Source: Thermovorax subterraneus
GTDB taxonomy: Bacteria; Bacillota; Thermosediminibacteria; Thermosediminibacterales; Thermosediminibacteraceae
Assembly (NCBI GenBank): GCA_021608145.1
Contig: JAKIHM010000007.1
Coordinates: forward strand, 1 to 64,000
Direction: 5' to 3'
Length of the DNA stretch: 64,000 bases
Shown: in pieces, positions 1 to 8,144 of the stretch
Layout: every line of letters begins with the position of its first letter
Numbering within the stretch: the stretch's first letter is position 1
The notes under the pieces: model-generated
The model's database searches: none
Told to the model about the DNA's origin: nothing
Seen by the model: only the letters and a program-made list of their open reading frames with translations
Translations under genes and position numbers: made by a program

Positions 1-194
1 TGAAGCAGAAAAAGATAAAAGAGATAGTAACGGAGATAGCTCAAACGGAGGAGAAAAAGAAAGCAAAAGTAGAAGACATAGAAAAGTGGCTGAAGGTTTC
101 GCTGCCGATTTTAAATGGGCCCCACGCGAGCAAGCCATGGATAAAATATGTGCTTAAGGAATTATGTCGTCCCAACTTTTCGGCAATGATTTAG
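1..194 (+). CDS. C-terminal end of an unrecognised protein (partial)
   Basis: An open frame enters from the left edge and stops at TAG 192-194, leaving about 64 residues. The visible part is Lys/Glu-rich (KKIKEIVTEIAQTEEKKK) and looks helical, then ends with a short Pro/Trp-containing tail (GPHASKPWIKYVLKEL). I do not recognise the family. The composition resembles real coding sequence, but the start lies outside the window. Confidence 0.4.
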   Translation, partial: KQKKIKEIVTEIAQTEEKKKAKVEDIEKWLKVSLPILNGPHASKPWIKYVLKELCRPNFSAMI

Positions 195-518
195 AAGAAA
201 GTATTTGGAAAATGTGGGGAATAGGTTTGAATTAAGTAGTGAGAGGGATAGTGGATAATTGTCAACTTATGCAGTAATTATTTTACATAAATGGCAATAT
301 AATACATCAAATTTATGTCACCTGAACTTAAATAGTGGTGAAGGTCAGCTTAAAAAATTTTTTACCTACAACCTCTTGACACAGACATCGAAGACTCTAA
401 CATTGATGAATACTAAATGTCAAAATTGCTGTAAGAAAGGCTTTTATTTACATGGAATTGCTAATATGTTAATATATAAACAACTTCCAACTGTTTCCGT
501 AATTTGGGGGCGAAGGTC
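195..518. other. AT-rich intergenic stretch
   Basis: No convincing gene is seen here. A reading frame from about 259 to 528 has unusual composition and no SD, and overlaps the next gene, so I treat it as noise. A weak promoter-like pair (TTGACA at 376-381, TAACAT at 398-403, 16-base spacer) could serve the downstream nucleotidyltransferase. Confidence 0.4.
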
Positions 519-872
519 ATGGACATAAAAGCAGAGGAAAAAGATTATAAAACCTTGCTGGAGAAGGAATTGGAAAGAATCACAGCAGAACTAAAAAAGC
601 TCGGAGCGGAAAAAATATTGCTCTTCGGGTCTTATGCCCGGGGGCGTGAGGACCTTTTTACCGATCTTGATATTATAGCTATTTTAAAGAGCGATTTGCC
701 CTTTATCGACCGGATAGGTTTTATCTATAGGAAAATAGCTCCTAGAGTAGCTGCGGATATACTGGTTTATACGCCCGAAGAATGGGAAACTGTGAAGGAA
801 AAGCCCTTTTTCAAGAAGGCTGTAGCTGAAGGGAGGGTGCTGTATGAGAAGGTCGGGGATGGAAGAGGGTAA
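519..872 (+). CDS. MNT-type minimal nucleotidyltransferase (antitoxin-like)
   Basis: This small protein has the nucleotidyltransferase signature GSYARG followed by a D-x-D pair in DLFTDLDIIAI, the metal-binding core of the pol-beta superfamily. In HEPN/MNT pairs this partner modifies or neutralises the HEPN RNase. ATG 519 is preferred over TTG 504 because a G-rich SD (506-510) lies at usable distance. The end overlaps the start of the HEPN gene, as is normal for these pairs. The HEPN partner is damaged, so this gene is probably an orphan antitoxin. The substrate cannot be read from the sequence. Confidence 0.8.
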   Translation: MDIKAEEKDYKTLLEKELERITAELKKLGAEKILLFGSYARGREDLFTDLDIIAILKSDLPFIDRIGFIYRKIAPRVAADILVYTPEEWETVKEKPFFKKAVAEGRVLYEKVGDGRG

Positions 873-1190
873 GAGATGGCTGGAACAAGCAAAAGAAGAC
901 TTAAAGTGGGCAAGGATGCTCGCCGAACAAGGCGGCTACCATATCGCGTGCTTTTTAGCCCAGCAGGTGGCCGAAAAAGCAATTAAGGCTTTTTTGTACG
1001 CTATGGGGGAAACAATCGTCCCGGGCCATTCGGTGAACGTATTAGCCCGGAAAGCCGCTCAATATAATGAAAAAATAGAGGAAAAGTGCGAAAAATGGTC
1101 TGTGCGACGGAAGTTGTGGATTTGGCGGAGGATGCGGTTAATACGGTCGAAGGAATAATGAATGATTTAGAAAATGGAAAGCCGCAATAA
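844..1190 (+). pseudogene. HEPN-domain protein, internally deleted and frameshifted
   Basis: The N-terminal two thirds is a good HEPN domain: an amphipathic helix (WLEQAKEDLKWARMLAE), then the CFLAQQVAEKAIKAFL helix and a GHSV turn. Near 1100-1112 the frame changes and the protein ends as RRKLWIWRRMRLIRSKE. In the next frame a typical HEPN C-terminal helix continues (EVVDLAEDAVNTVEGIMNDL) to TAA 1188-1190. The segment normally between these parts (about 30 residues with a YxxPTRYP-like motif) is absent. I infer one deletion that removed it and broke the frame. The gene overlaps the MNT gene at 844. Confidence 0.75.
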
Positions 1191-1211
1191 ATGGATGGGT
1201 TAGTCGTAGTC

Positions 1212-1240
1212 TTGACAAAGAAATAGCCTGAAGGTAAAAT
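1212..1240 (+). promoter_or_regulatory. Sigma-A promoter of the T-box/valS transcript
   Basis: TTGACA at 1212-1217 and TAAAAT at 1235-1240 are separated by exactly 17 bases. This places transcription start at about 1247, right before the T-box leader. No coding sequence lies between promoter and leader. Confidence 0.8.
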
Positions 1241-1246
1241 ATACAT

Positions 1247-1499
1247 AAAAAAATCGAGAATGTAAAGGCGTTGACGGGGAGGAGTAGAAAGTCCGCCCTT
1301 ATAAAGAGAGGGAGGCCGCCGGCTGAAAGCCTCCTTAAGGGTAGCTTTCGAAGGTCGCCCCTGAGCCGCTTCGGCGAAAAGTAGCCGGAGCCGGTTTTAC
1401 CGTTAGATTTTCGAGAGCCCGGAAATGTCCGGGAATTAAGGTGGTACCGCGAAAGAGGCCTTTCGTCCTTAAATCAGGGCGAAGGGCCTTAAAGTTTTT
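1247..1499 (+). promoter_or_regulatory. T-box riboswitch leader, valine specificity
   Basis: The leader carries the conserved T-box sequence AAGGTGGTACCGCG at about 1438-1451. Stem I features are visible: GGAGTAG near 1280, AGAGAGG near 1304, and GTC at 1354-1356 inside GAAGGTCGCCCCTGAGC, which matches a Val specifier codon. It ends with a 13-bp terminator (1457-1469 with 1476-1488, two G-U pairs) followed by TTAAAGTTTTT. Uncharged tRNA-Val should favour the antiterminator. The Val specifier agrees with valS, which now begins over 2 kb downstream because an insertion element lies between them. Confidence 0.88.
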
Positions 1500-1572
1500 C
1501 TCGAGTATTGAAAGGAGGATTGCAGCAGCTTCAAGAAACTGCACTGTAGTTGACTTTACTTAACTATTTTGC

Positions 1573-1590
1573 TACCATGAAAGCATGGTA
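1573..1590 (+). repeat. Hairpin over the tnpA-like start codon
   Basis: A perfect 7-bp inverted repeat, TACCATG and CATGGTA with an AAAG loop, contains the proposed ATG at 1585. In RNA it would hide the start codon and could limit translation of the transposase fragment. It could also be part of the element's left-end structure. Confidence 0.5.
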
Positions 1591-1763
1591 CTCTTATCCA
1601 TTGGAGAAGCAGCGAAAAGATTAGGCGAACACCCGAACAGGCTTCGTGCATGGGAAAAACAGGGACTGATCAACCCCGTGCGGCTGCCCGGCGGCAAGCT
1701 AGAATCCCCGATTTTCGGGAGCTGATAAGAAATGCCGAAGAAGCAGAAAAAGGACAAATTTAG
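1585..1763 (+). pseudogene. MerR-type HTH fragment of an IS607-like TnpA
   Basis: The frame from ATG 1585 encodes a MerR-like winged helix (LSIGEAAKRLGEHPNRLRAW, then GLINPVRLPGG) typical of the N-terminus of IS607 serine recombinases. It stops at TGA 1723-1725. A one-base frame change near 1700 opens a continuation (RIPDFRELIRNAEEAEKGQI) that ends at 1763 and overlaps tnpB. The serine recombinase catalytic domain is absent. The element therefore cannot move with its own transposase. A short stand-alone DNA-binding regulator of tnpB is an alternative reading. Confidence 0.6.
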
Positions 1764-3420
1764 CATGACGATATGCGGGGAGTTCTTCCCGGAAGTTTAC
1801 CCGGCCTTTCGTTCGCAAAAATGGAGCCGTGGTGAGGAAGACCCCCTTGAGACGGAAATGCGCCTTTTTTCTTCATGTATGCGCTGGGCCTTCAACCGGC
1901 TGCTGGAGGGTATATCCCGGGATGAAATAAAGAAATTGGGGCAAGAACTCTTCGGAATCAACTCCCGATATGCGGACGACGCCAGGCTTAAAGCACAGGC
2001 CCTCCTGGACTCCCAAAAAGAGCTGCTGGAGCTGGAGATTGAGGAGACGAAAAACAAGCTGAGCCGGGCGAGGAAGAAACTCGGCACAGCTATGAGAAAG
2101 CTGGCGAAGGCAGAAGAAAGAGGCAATGCCCCGGATATTGTAGAAAAACTCCGCCTGGCAGTCAAGGGGCAGAACAACCGGGTAGCATCTCTGTAGAAAA
2201 AGCTGGCCGAACTTGAAGTACATCTGAAGAATGGCACGATACCGAAGGTAGTCTTTGGCGGCAGAAAGCTCTGGGAAAAGGTCTGCAAGGGGCTGGCTGC
2301 GCGGGATGAGTGGCAATCATCCCGCAAAAACCGCCTCTACTCCCGGGGAGACGAGACAAAAGGCGGCAACCCTAACATCAAGGTATCCTTTGACGGGCAG
2401 GACTTCCGCCTGGCTGTATCCATATCCCACCTTTCCCAACAGCGAGGCACGGATAAACTTGGCCGCCCGAAGATGAGCAAAGCCCCGAGAGTAGAAGGAA
2501 AGTTGTGGCTGCCGGAGAAGCACCGGGACCTGGTGCGGATATGGCTTGCCATGAAACTGCCCTATACAGTAGAGCTGGTCCATACTCGGGAAGGCCGCTA
2601 TATAGCGCATCTCACGCTGGATTTGGGCGTAATGAAAGAACCCGATTTTACTAAAGGCTGTCTAGCCCTGGACATCAACCCTGACGGCGTAGCCTTATGC
2701 AATACAAACGCCTCAGGCCAGCCCGAGCCGTGGCCGGAAGATTTTAAAATCCCTTGCCCCGGCAACCTGGGCAAGTATGAAGGAGAATTCCAGGTTATCG
2801 CTTACCCGAACGGCTTTCTCTACATCAGGATACCCGACCTGGCCTATACTTGTGGCTTCCGGAGGGACTACCTGATAGGCGTTTTAGCCAAAGTAGTAAT
2901 AGACATAGCCTTCTTCCTGGGCAAATCCATTGCCATGGAGGAACTCAATTTTAACAAAGACAGGCTGGATACCAATAAGAAGTTTAACCGAATGGCTTCA
3001 AACTTCCCATTTGCCAGGATGGTGGAAGCGGTGTGCAGAAGGGCAGTCAAGGAAGGAGTGCCATTTAAGCTCGTATCTGCGCGGCACACATCTACTATAG
3101 GTTACTGGAAGTATACGAAGCGCTATGCCGTTCCGGTGCACTGTGCTGCGGCTCTGAGCATAGGCCGCCGGGCGATGGGTTTTGAGGAACGGGTAACTAA
3201 AGAACTTAAACAACTAATAGTTCAGATCAAGCAAGAGCTGACCTGTAAGGTCGATCCTCATACACCGAGGGAAGGAAGAGGGATGACCCGCAGGGTCAGG
3301 GCCTGCTTGAGGCGGCTGGAGGAAAAGCTCCTTTTGCACAACGGGCTTACCCGGTGGCAGCAGGAGGCGTTTTACTCCGTCTGGCACGACCTCAAGGAAC
3401 TTGCCCTGTCCTTACGGTGA
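1732..3420 (+). pseudogene. tnpB: TnpB-like RNA-guided nuclease, one in-frame amber stop
   Basis: Two frames (1732-2196 and 2473-3420) lie in the same phase and are joined by an unbroken coding stretch apart from TAG 2194-2196. Reading through gives about 562 residues. Order: N-terminal wedge-like region, a coiled coil (residues ~95-150), a beta-rich region, then RuvC-like segments with ALDINPDGVAL (first Asp) and AMEELNF (Glu). The closing segment reads VHCAAALSIGRRAMGF, where a third catalytic Asp is not evident. It belongs to the TnpB-related accessory proteins of Firmicutes. Neighbouring genes use TAG as an ordinary stop, so I score this as a pseudogene. Confidence 0.75.
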
Positions 3421-3660
3421 CCCCGTTTAGCCGGTGTCGGACAAACCGGTAGGCGCCCTAACAGGGCGGTCCGGGCGGCGGTGAGCACACCGCCTCTACT
3501 CCAGTTTACTCCGACCTGCGGGTGTTTTGCGCCCCGCCAGTCCGAGCAGGCGAGCCTGGGGTATGGGGGTAGGATTGACTGCTCCGTCCGGACTCCGGGT
3601 GGGACTCCCGGGCCTAGGCCCCCTGTCGCCCTGCCCCTCGGGGGGCAAATCAAATATTAC
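3421..3660 (+). ncRNA. Candidate omega-RNA (reRNA) region 3' of tnpB
   Basis: The 240 bases after tnpB are much richer in GC than the surroundings and contain several hairpins, for example GCGCCC/GGGCG near 3452-3468, GGCGGTG/CACCGCC near 3476-3493, and GCCCC/GGGGC near 3632-3646 just before an AT-rich boundary. In TnpB systems the guide RNA scaffold occupies this position and its guide is taken from the flanking DNA. Here the flank would be the valS leader. Position, composition and folding support the call; the RNA itself is inferred. Confidence 0.4.
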
Positions 3661-3745
3661 GGAAAGGAGGCGAAAGCCTGGTCTGGGGGCCGGCTTGGCT
3701 GGAGATAAAAACAGTCAAGTTTTTTGAACCAGGAGATGTGTCATA

Positions 3746-6394
3746 ATGGCTTTTTCAGATATTCCTTCTGTTTACGATCCCAAGAGCGTAGAGAATAAAT
3801 GGTACAAGTTCTGGGAAGAAAACGAGTTTTTCAGGGCGAAGATCGAGCCGGAGAAGGAACCTTTCACCATAGTTATCCCTCCGCCCAATGTGACAGGAAA
3901 CCTGCACCTCGGACATGCTCTGAACAATACCATCCAGGACATCCTGATAAGGTATAAAAGAATGAGAGGATATCCGACGCTGTGGCTACCCGGCACCGAC
4001 CACGCGGGAATTGCTACGGAAGCTAAGGTGAAGGAGCAGCTGGCGGAGGAGGGGCTTTCCAAATACGACCTTGGAAGGGAAAAGTTTCTCGAGAGGGTTT
4101 GGGCCTGGAAGGAAAAGTACGGCAACACCATAGTAAACCAGTTGAAAAAACTCGGAGCTTCTTGCGACTGGTCCCGGTTCAGATTCACCCTGGACGAAGG
4201 GCTCAGCCGTGCCGTGAGGGAAGTGTTCGTGAGGCTTTACGAAAAGGGCCTCATATACCGCGGCGACTACATCGTAAACTGGTGTCCGACCTGCAAGACG
4301 ACCCTTTCGGACATAGAGGTCGAGCACGAGGAGAGGACGGATAAGCTCTATTACGTGAGGTATCCCTTCAGCGACGGCTCGGGATATATAACCGTGGCGA
4401 CCACCCGCCCCGAGACGATACTGGGCGATACGGCGGTAGCAGTAAATCCCGCCGATGAAAGGTACAGGGCGTATATCGGAAAGACAGTGATACTGCCGTT
4501 GGTGGGAAGGGAAATTCCTGTAATCGCCGACGAGTACGTGGATATGCAGTTCGGCACCGGTGCCGTGAAGATAACCCCTGGCCATGACCCCAACGACTTT
4601 GAAATAGGCCTCAGGCACGGATTGCCCATAATCAAGGTGATGGATGAAGAAGGGCGGATGAACGAAAGCGCAGGAAAGTTTAAAGGACAAGACAGGTACG
4701 AATGCCGGAAGGCAATAGTAGAAGAATTGAAAGAAAAAGGCTTCATGGCAAAGATAGAAGACCTAACCCACAGCGTCGGCAAGTGTTACAGGTGCGATAC
4801 CGTTGTAGAGCCAATGGTTTCAAAGCAATGGTTCGTCAGGATGAAGCCTCTGGCGGAGCCCGCCATCGAAGTGGTAAAGCAGGGCAGGGTGCAGTTCGTT
4901 CCAGAGAGGTTCACTAAAATTTACATTAACTGGCTTGAGAATATCCACGACTGGTGTATCTCAAGGCAGCTCTGGTGGGGTCACAGGATTCCCGCCTGGT
5001 ATTGCCAGGATTGCGGAGAAACCATAGTTTCTCGGGAAACCCCTGCAAAATGCACAAAATGCGGCGGAACTTCTCTGGAACAGGACCCCGATGTTTTGGA
5101 TACCTGGTTCAGTTCAGCCCTATGGCCTTTCTCCACCCTGGGTTGGCCCGATGAAACGGAGGACCTTAAGTATTTTTATCCGACCACGGTGCTGGTCACC
5201 GGTTACGATATCATATTCTTCTGGGTGGCCCGCATGATATTTATGGCGATGGAGTTCATGAAAAGAGAACCGTTTAAATACGTGGCGATAACCGGCCTTG
5301 TGAGAGACGCTCAGGGTCGCAAGATGAGCAAATCTCTGGGCAACGGCATAGACCCGCTGGAGGTCATAGAAAAATACGGCGCCGATACCCTAAGATTTGC
5401 ACTTTGCACTGGCAACACTCCGGGAAACGATATAAGGTTTTCGTGGGAGAAAGCGGAGCACAGCAGGAATTTTGCCAACAAAATATGGAATGCTTCCCGC
5501 TTCGTCATGATGAACCTGGAAGATTTCACACCGGGAGAGGTAGAAATTGATAAGCTGTCACTGAAGGATCGCTGGATTTTGTCAAGGCTCAACGATGTAA
5601 CGAGAGAAGTTACGGAATTTCTGGAAAGATTTGAGGTCGGGATGGCGGCCCAGAAGGTCTACGACTTTTTCTGGAGCGAGTTTTGCGACTGGTACATCGA
5701 AATGGCAAAAATAGACCTTTACGGCGAGGACGAATCGGCGAAAATGAGAACCAAGCAGGTGCTGTATACGGTGCTGGAGAGGGTTTTGAGGCTGCTGCAT
5801 CCTTTCATGCCCTTTATCACGGAAGAGATATGGCAGCACCTGCCACATGAGGGAAGGAGCATAATGGTGTCAGCTTGGCCGGAATACAGGGCCGATTGGA
5901 GGTTTGAAGACGCGGGGGATATGCAAATCCTCATGGATGCGGTAAGAGGCATCAGAAACATCAGGGCGGAGATGAACGTGCCTCCATCCAAAAAGGCAAA
6001 AGCGGTGGTTAGAACTGGTGATGCAAAAACCCACGAGCTGCTTAGGCAAAACATTGAGATAATAAAGGCTCTGGCGAAAGTTTCCGAAGCAGATTTCATC
6101 CCTGAAGGAAATCCTGCCCCCGGAAAAGCCATGAGCTGCGTCATAAGGGGTGCGGAAATATTCATCCCCATGGAGGGGCTGGTGGACCTGGAAGCGGAAG
6201 TCGCAAGGTTACAAAAGGAAAAGTCGGATTTGGAAAAAGAAATTACGGCAGTCAGGAAAAAACTTTCAAACCACAATTTCCTCGCTAAAGCTCCGAAGGA
6301 CGTGGTGGAAAAGGAAAAGCAAAAGGAAAAGGACTACATCGATATGCTAAAGCGCATAGAGGCTAGATTACAACTCCTGACCGCCAAGAGTTAA
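3746..6394 (+). CDS. valS: Valyl-tRNA synthetase
   Basis: This 882-residue cytoplasmic class I synthetase charges tRNA-Val. The HIGH motif appears as HLGH (residues 54-57, after PPPNVTGN) and the KMSKS motif at residues 526-530. The CP1 editing region lies between them. Cys pairs (CPTC, CYRC, CQDC, CTKC) suggest zinc binding. The end is the family's tRNA-binding coiled coil ([20 protein letters not shown]). Length is normal. The start has an AGGAG SD at 3731-3735. Its T-box leader is separated from it by the TnpB element, so current expression depends on read-through of the element or on a new promoter. folC follows after 33 bases. Confidence 0.98.
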   Translation: MAFSDIPSVYDPKSVENKWYKFWEENEFFRAKIEPEKEPFTIVIPPPNVTGNLHLGHALNNTIQDILIRYKRMRGYPTLWLPGTDHAGIATEAKVKEQLAEEGLSKYDLGREKFLERVWAWKEKYGNTIVNQLKKLGASCDWSRFRFTLDEGLSRAVREVFVRLYEKGLIYRGDYIVNWCPTCKTTLSDIEVEHEERTDKLYYVRYPFSDGSGYITVATTRPETILGDTAVAVNPADERYRAYIGKTVILPLVGREIPVIADEYVDMQFGTGAVKITPGHDPNDFEIGLRHGLPIIKVMDEEGRMNESAGKFKGQDRYECRKAIVEELKEKGFMAKIEDLTHSVGKCYRCDTVVEPMVSKQWFVRMKPLAEPAIEVVKQGRVQFVPERFTKIYINWLENIHDWCISRQLWWGHRIPAWYCQDCGETIVSRETPAKCTKCGGTSLEQDPDVLDTWFSSALWPFSTLGWPDETEDLKYFYPTTVLVTGYDIIFFWVARMIFMAMEFMKREPFKYVAITGLVRDAQGRKMSKSLGNGIDPLEVIEKYGADTLRFALCTGNTPGNDIRFSWEKAEHSRNFANKIWNASRFVMMNLEDFTPGEVEIDKLSLKDRWILSRLNDVTREVTEFLERFEVGMAAQKVYDFFWSEFCDWYIEMAKIDLYGEDESAKMRTKQVLYTVLERVLRLLHPFMPFITEEIWQHLPHEGRSIMVSAWPEYRADWRFEDAGDMQILMDAVRGIRNIRAEMNVPPSKKAKAVVRTGDAKTHELLRQNIEIIKALAKVSEADFIPEGNPAPGKAMSCVIRGAEIFIPMEGLVDLEAEVARLQKEKSDLEKEITAVRKKLSNHNFLAKAPKDVVEKEKQKEKDYIDMLKRIEARLQLLTAKS

Positions 6395-6427
6395 TACGTA
6401 TCAAAATTATGGGAAGGGGCTATTCTT

Positions 6428-7732
6428 ATGCTGAGCTACCGCGAGGCTCTGGAGTACATCCACGGGATGACCAAGTTCGGGATAAGACTTGGCCTGGAGA
6501 AAATAAAAAAGCTGCTTGAAATACTGGGAAATCCCCAGGAAGGAATCAACATAGTACACGTGGCCGGCACCAACGGCAAAGGTTCTACCTGCTCTATGAT
6601 AGATTCCATTTTGAGGGCGGCAGGGTACCGGGTAGGGCTTTATACCTCGCCCTACCTGGAAGTGTTCAATGAGAGGATAAAGGTTGACGGCCGAAATATC
6701 CCCGACGATGACATCGCAAGGCTCACTGAAAAGGTGAAAAGCGCGGTCGAAGAGATGGAAAAAAATGGCTGGGGTGCACCCACAGAATTCGAAGCAGTGA
6801 CGGCTCTCGGTTTTCTTTACTTCAAGGAACAAAAGGTAGATTTCCTGGTGCTGGAAGTGGGCATGGGTGGAAGGTTCGATGCGACAAACGTGATAACTCC
6901 TCTTGTCAGCGCCATCACACCCATAAGCTACGACCACCAGCAGTATCTGGGCAGCACGCTGACAGAGATAGCAAGGGAAAAGTGCGGAATAATCAAACCC
7001 GGCAGAGTTACGGTAACTGCACCGCAGAATGAGGAGGCCATGAAGGTTATCGAAGAAACGTGCAGTAAGCTGAACTCACCGCTGGTGAAGGTTGAAAAAG
7101 AGGCGCACTACCGCCTCATAAATTGGGGGGTGGAAGGCCAGACTTTTGACCTCAAGACTTCAAAGCGCGAATACGACCGGCTGAAGATAAGGCTTTTGGG
7201 TGACCATCAGTTGGACAACGCAGCCACGGCGGTGGTTGCGGTGGAAGCCCTGCAGCGCTACGGCATCGAAATACCTCTAGAAGCGGTGAGAAAAGGCCTT
7301 GAAGAAGCCCGCTGGCCGGGGAGATTAGAAATATTGAAAGAAAATCCTTACGTGTTGATTGACGGTGCCCACAACATTGCAGGGATTCAGGTGCTGAAAG
7401 AAGCTCTATTGAAATATTTCCCCGCAAAGAGGATTATACTCGTGATAGGCATTTTAAGTGATAAGGACTACGTGGATATGTTGAGTGAGATAATTCCAAT
7501 AGCAGACTCGATAATTACGACGAGACCCGACAGTCCAAGAGCATTGTCGGCGGCGGAGCTTGCGGAATCTATAAAGCGACTGCCTTTTGAAAAAATTCCG
7601 GAAATATATATCAGCGACGATATAGCAGAAGCCGTCGATGTGGCGTTGAATATGGCGGCTCCCGATGACGTAGTGGTTTTCGCAGGTTCGCTTTACCTGA
7701 TAGGCAAAGTTAGAAGTCTTTTGAAGAATTAG
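6428..7732 (+). CDS. folC: Folylpolyglutamate / dihydrofolate synthase
   Basis: The enzyme adds glutamate to folates, and in many bacteria also makes dihydrofolate from dihydropteroate. The ATP-binding loop is HVAGTNGKGSTCSMI (residues ~40-54), followed by the family motif LEVGMGGRFDATNVI and the C-terminal ligase-domain motif DGAHN. At 434 residues it matches the family. An AAGGGGC SD precedes ATG 6428. valS-folC is a common order in Firmicutes and suggests one transcript, ended by the hairpin at 7753-7797. Confidence 0.97.
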   Translation: MLSYREALEYIHGMTKFGIRLGLEKIKKLLEILGNPQEGINIVHVAGTNGKGSTCSMIDSILRAAGYRVGLYTSPYLEVFNERIKVDGRNIPDDDIARLTEKVKSAVEEMEKNGWGAPTEFEAVTALGFLYFKEQKVDFLVLEVGMGGRFDATNVITPLVSAITPISYDHQQYLGSTLTEIAREKCGIIKPGRVTVTAPQNEEAMKVIEETCSKLNSPLVKVEKEAHYRLINWGVEGQTFDLKTSKREYDRLKIRLLGDHQLDNAATAVVAVEALQRYGIEIPLEAVRKGLEEARWPGRLEILKENPYVLIDGAHNIAGIQVLKEALLKYFPAKRIILVIGILSDKDYVDMLSEIIPIADSIITTRPDSPRALSAAELAESIKRLPFEKIPEIYISDDIAEAVDVALNMAAPDDVVVFAGSLYLIGKVRSLLKN

Positions 7733-7752
7733 TCGAAGTTGGTTGAAGTTTT

Positions 7753-7797
7753 GCCCCCTTCGGTGAATATATATGGATTATAGAAGGGGGCTTTTTT
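7753..7797 (+). terminator. Intrinsic terminator after folC, overlapping the next SD
   Basis: A perfect 9-bp stem, GCCCCCTTC (7753-7761) with GAAGGGGGC (7783-7791), is followed by six T residues. The descending arm contains the AAGGGGG SD of the next gene, whose ATG starts immediately after the T run. The 21-base loop is AT-rich and includes TATATATGGATTATA, possibly a -10 region. Confidence 0.85.
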
Positions 7798-8034
7798 ATG
7801 GCAAAAAAGTGTAACGGTGATCGTCCTAAAAAGGACGATAAATCCATCCTGAAGGAAATTGAGGAAGCGAAAGAGGAACTCCAAATAGCTGAAAAAGCCT
7901 TTCAGTGGGCAAAAAATGAGCCGGAAGAAATAGATGCCGCCATTGCACGCCTGGAAGCGGCTATGATCCGGTATAATGTTCTCATCAGAAAAGCAAAAGA
8001 TATGGGTATAAAAAAAGAGATTTGGCCTCAATGA
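7798..8034 (+). CDS. DUF2508 (YaaL-like) family protein
   Basis: This 78-residue protein is highly charged and helical, with a YaaL/DUF2508 pattern: EEAKEELQIAEKAFQWA, then EEIDAAIARLEAAMIRYNVL. It has no signal or membrane segment. Its function is unknown; relatives occur in spore formers, often near recombination genes, which is not the case here. The SD lies in the terminator arm seven bases before ATG 7798, so transcripts coming from folC would hide it, while a transcript starting inside the loop would not. Confidence 0.8.
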   Translation: MAKKCNGDRPKKDDKSILKEIEEAKEELQIAEKAFQWAKNEPEEIDAAIARLEAAMIRYNVLIRKAKDMGIKKEIWPQ

Positions 8035-8065
8035 TATTGGTACAAAAAAATATTTGATTGAATAT

Positions 8066-8093
8066 TTGAAGGATATCAATTTATTGATATAAT
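8066..8093 (+). promoter_or_regulatory. Promoter for apbE
   Basis: TTGAAG at 8066-8071 and TATAAT at 8088-8093 are separated by 16 bases. The start would be near 8100, giving a leader of about 45 bases that contains the hairpin at 8125-8141. Confidence 0.7.
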
Positions 8094-8124
8094 AGTGTAA
8101 GAAGTTGTGAAAAAGGGGGTGGAT

Positions 8125-8141
8125 GCGACAAGAATTGTCGC
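8125..8141 (+). promoter_or_regulatory. Hairpin between SD and start of apbE
   Basis: GCGACAA (8125-8131) and TTGTCGC (8135-8141) form a perfect 7-bp stem with a three-base loop. A strong SD, AAAGGGGGTGG (8112-8122), lies directly before it and the GTG start directly after it. Folding would bring an otherwise too distant SD to normal spacing. No T run follows, so it is not a terminator. Confidence 0.5.
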
Positions 8142-8144
8142 CTT

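Larger units (their letters stand above)
1550..3660 (+). mobile_element. IS607/IS605-like TnpB element, degenerate
   Basis: Between the valS T-box and the valS ribosome binding site lies a MerR-type tnpA-like fragment, a tnpB-like gene with one amber codon, and a GC-rich structured 3' region with a hairpin near 3630-3650. The ends are estimates: no clear terminal repeat or duplication was found. The left end lies between 1500 and 1573 and the right end between 3640 and 3670. The GC-rich codon use differs from neighbouring genes, consistent with transfer. Confidence 0.75.

Noticed and set aside
259-528. An 89-codon frame upstream of the MNT gene
   Set aside because: No SD, odd composition, overlap with the MNT start and no family resemblance; most likely chance.
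2194-2196. Possible pyrrolysine or programmed read-through at the tnpB amber codon
   Set aside because: folC, rnfB and other intact genes in the window end in TAG, no read-through signal was seen, and the element is already decayed.
1505-3670. GAAAGGAGG present on both sides of the TnpB element as a target duplication
   Set aside because: It is a plain SD-like string and TnpB-type elements do not usually make duplications.
3481-3727. Small GC-rich frames after tnpB as genes
   Set aside because: Their composition follows the structured RNA-like block, they overlap each other in several frames and have no SD.
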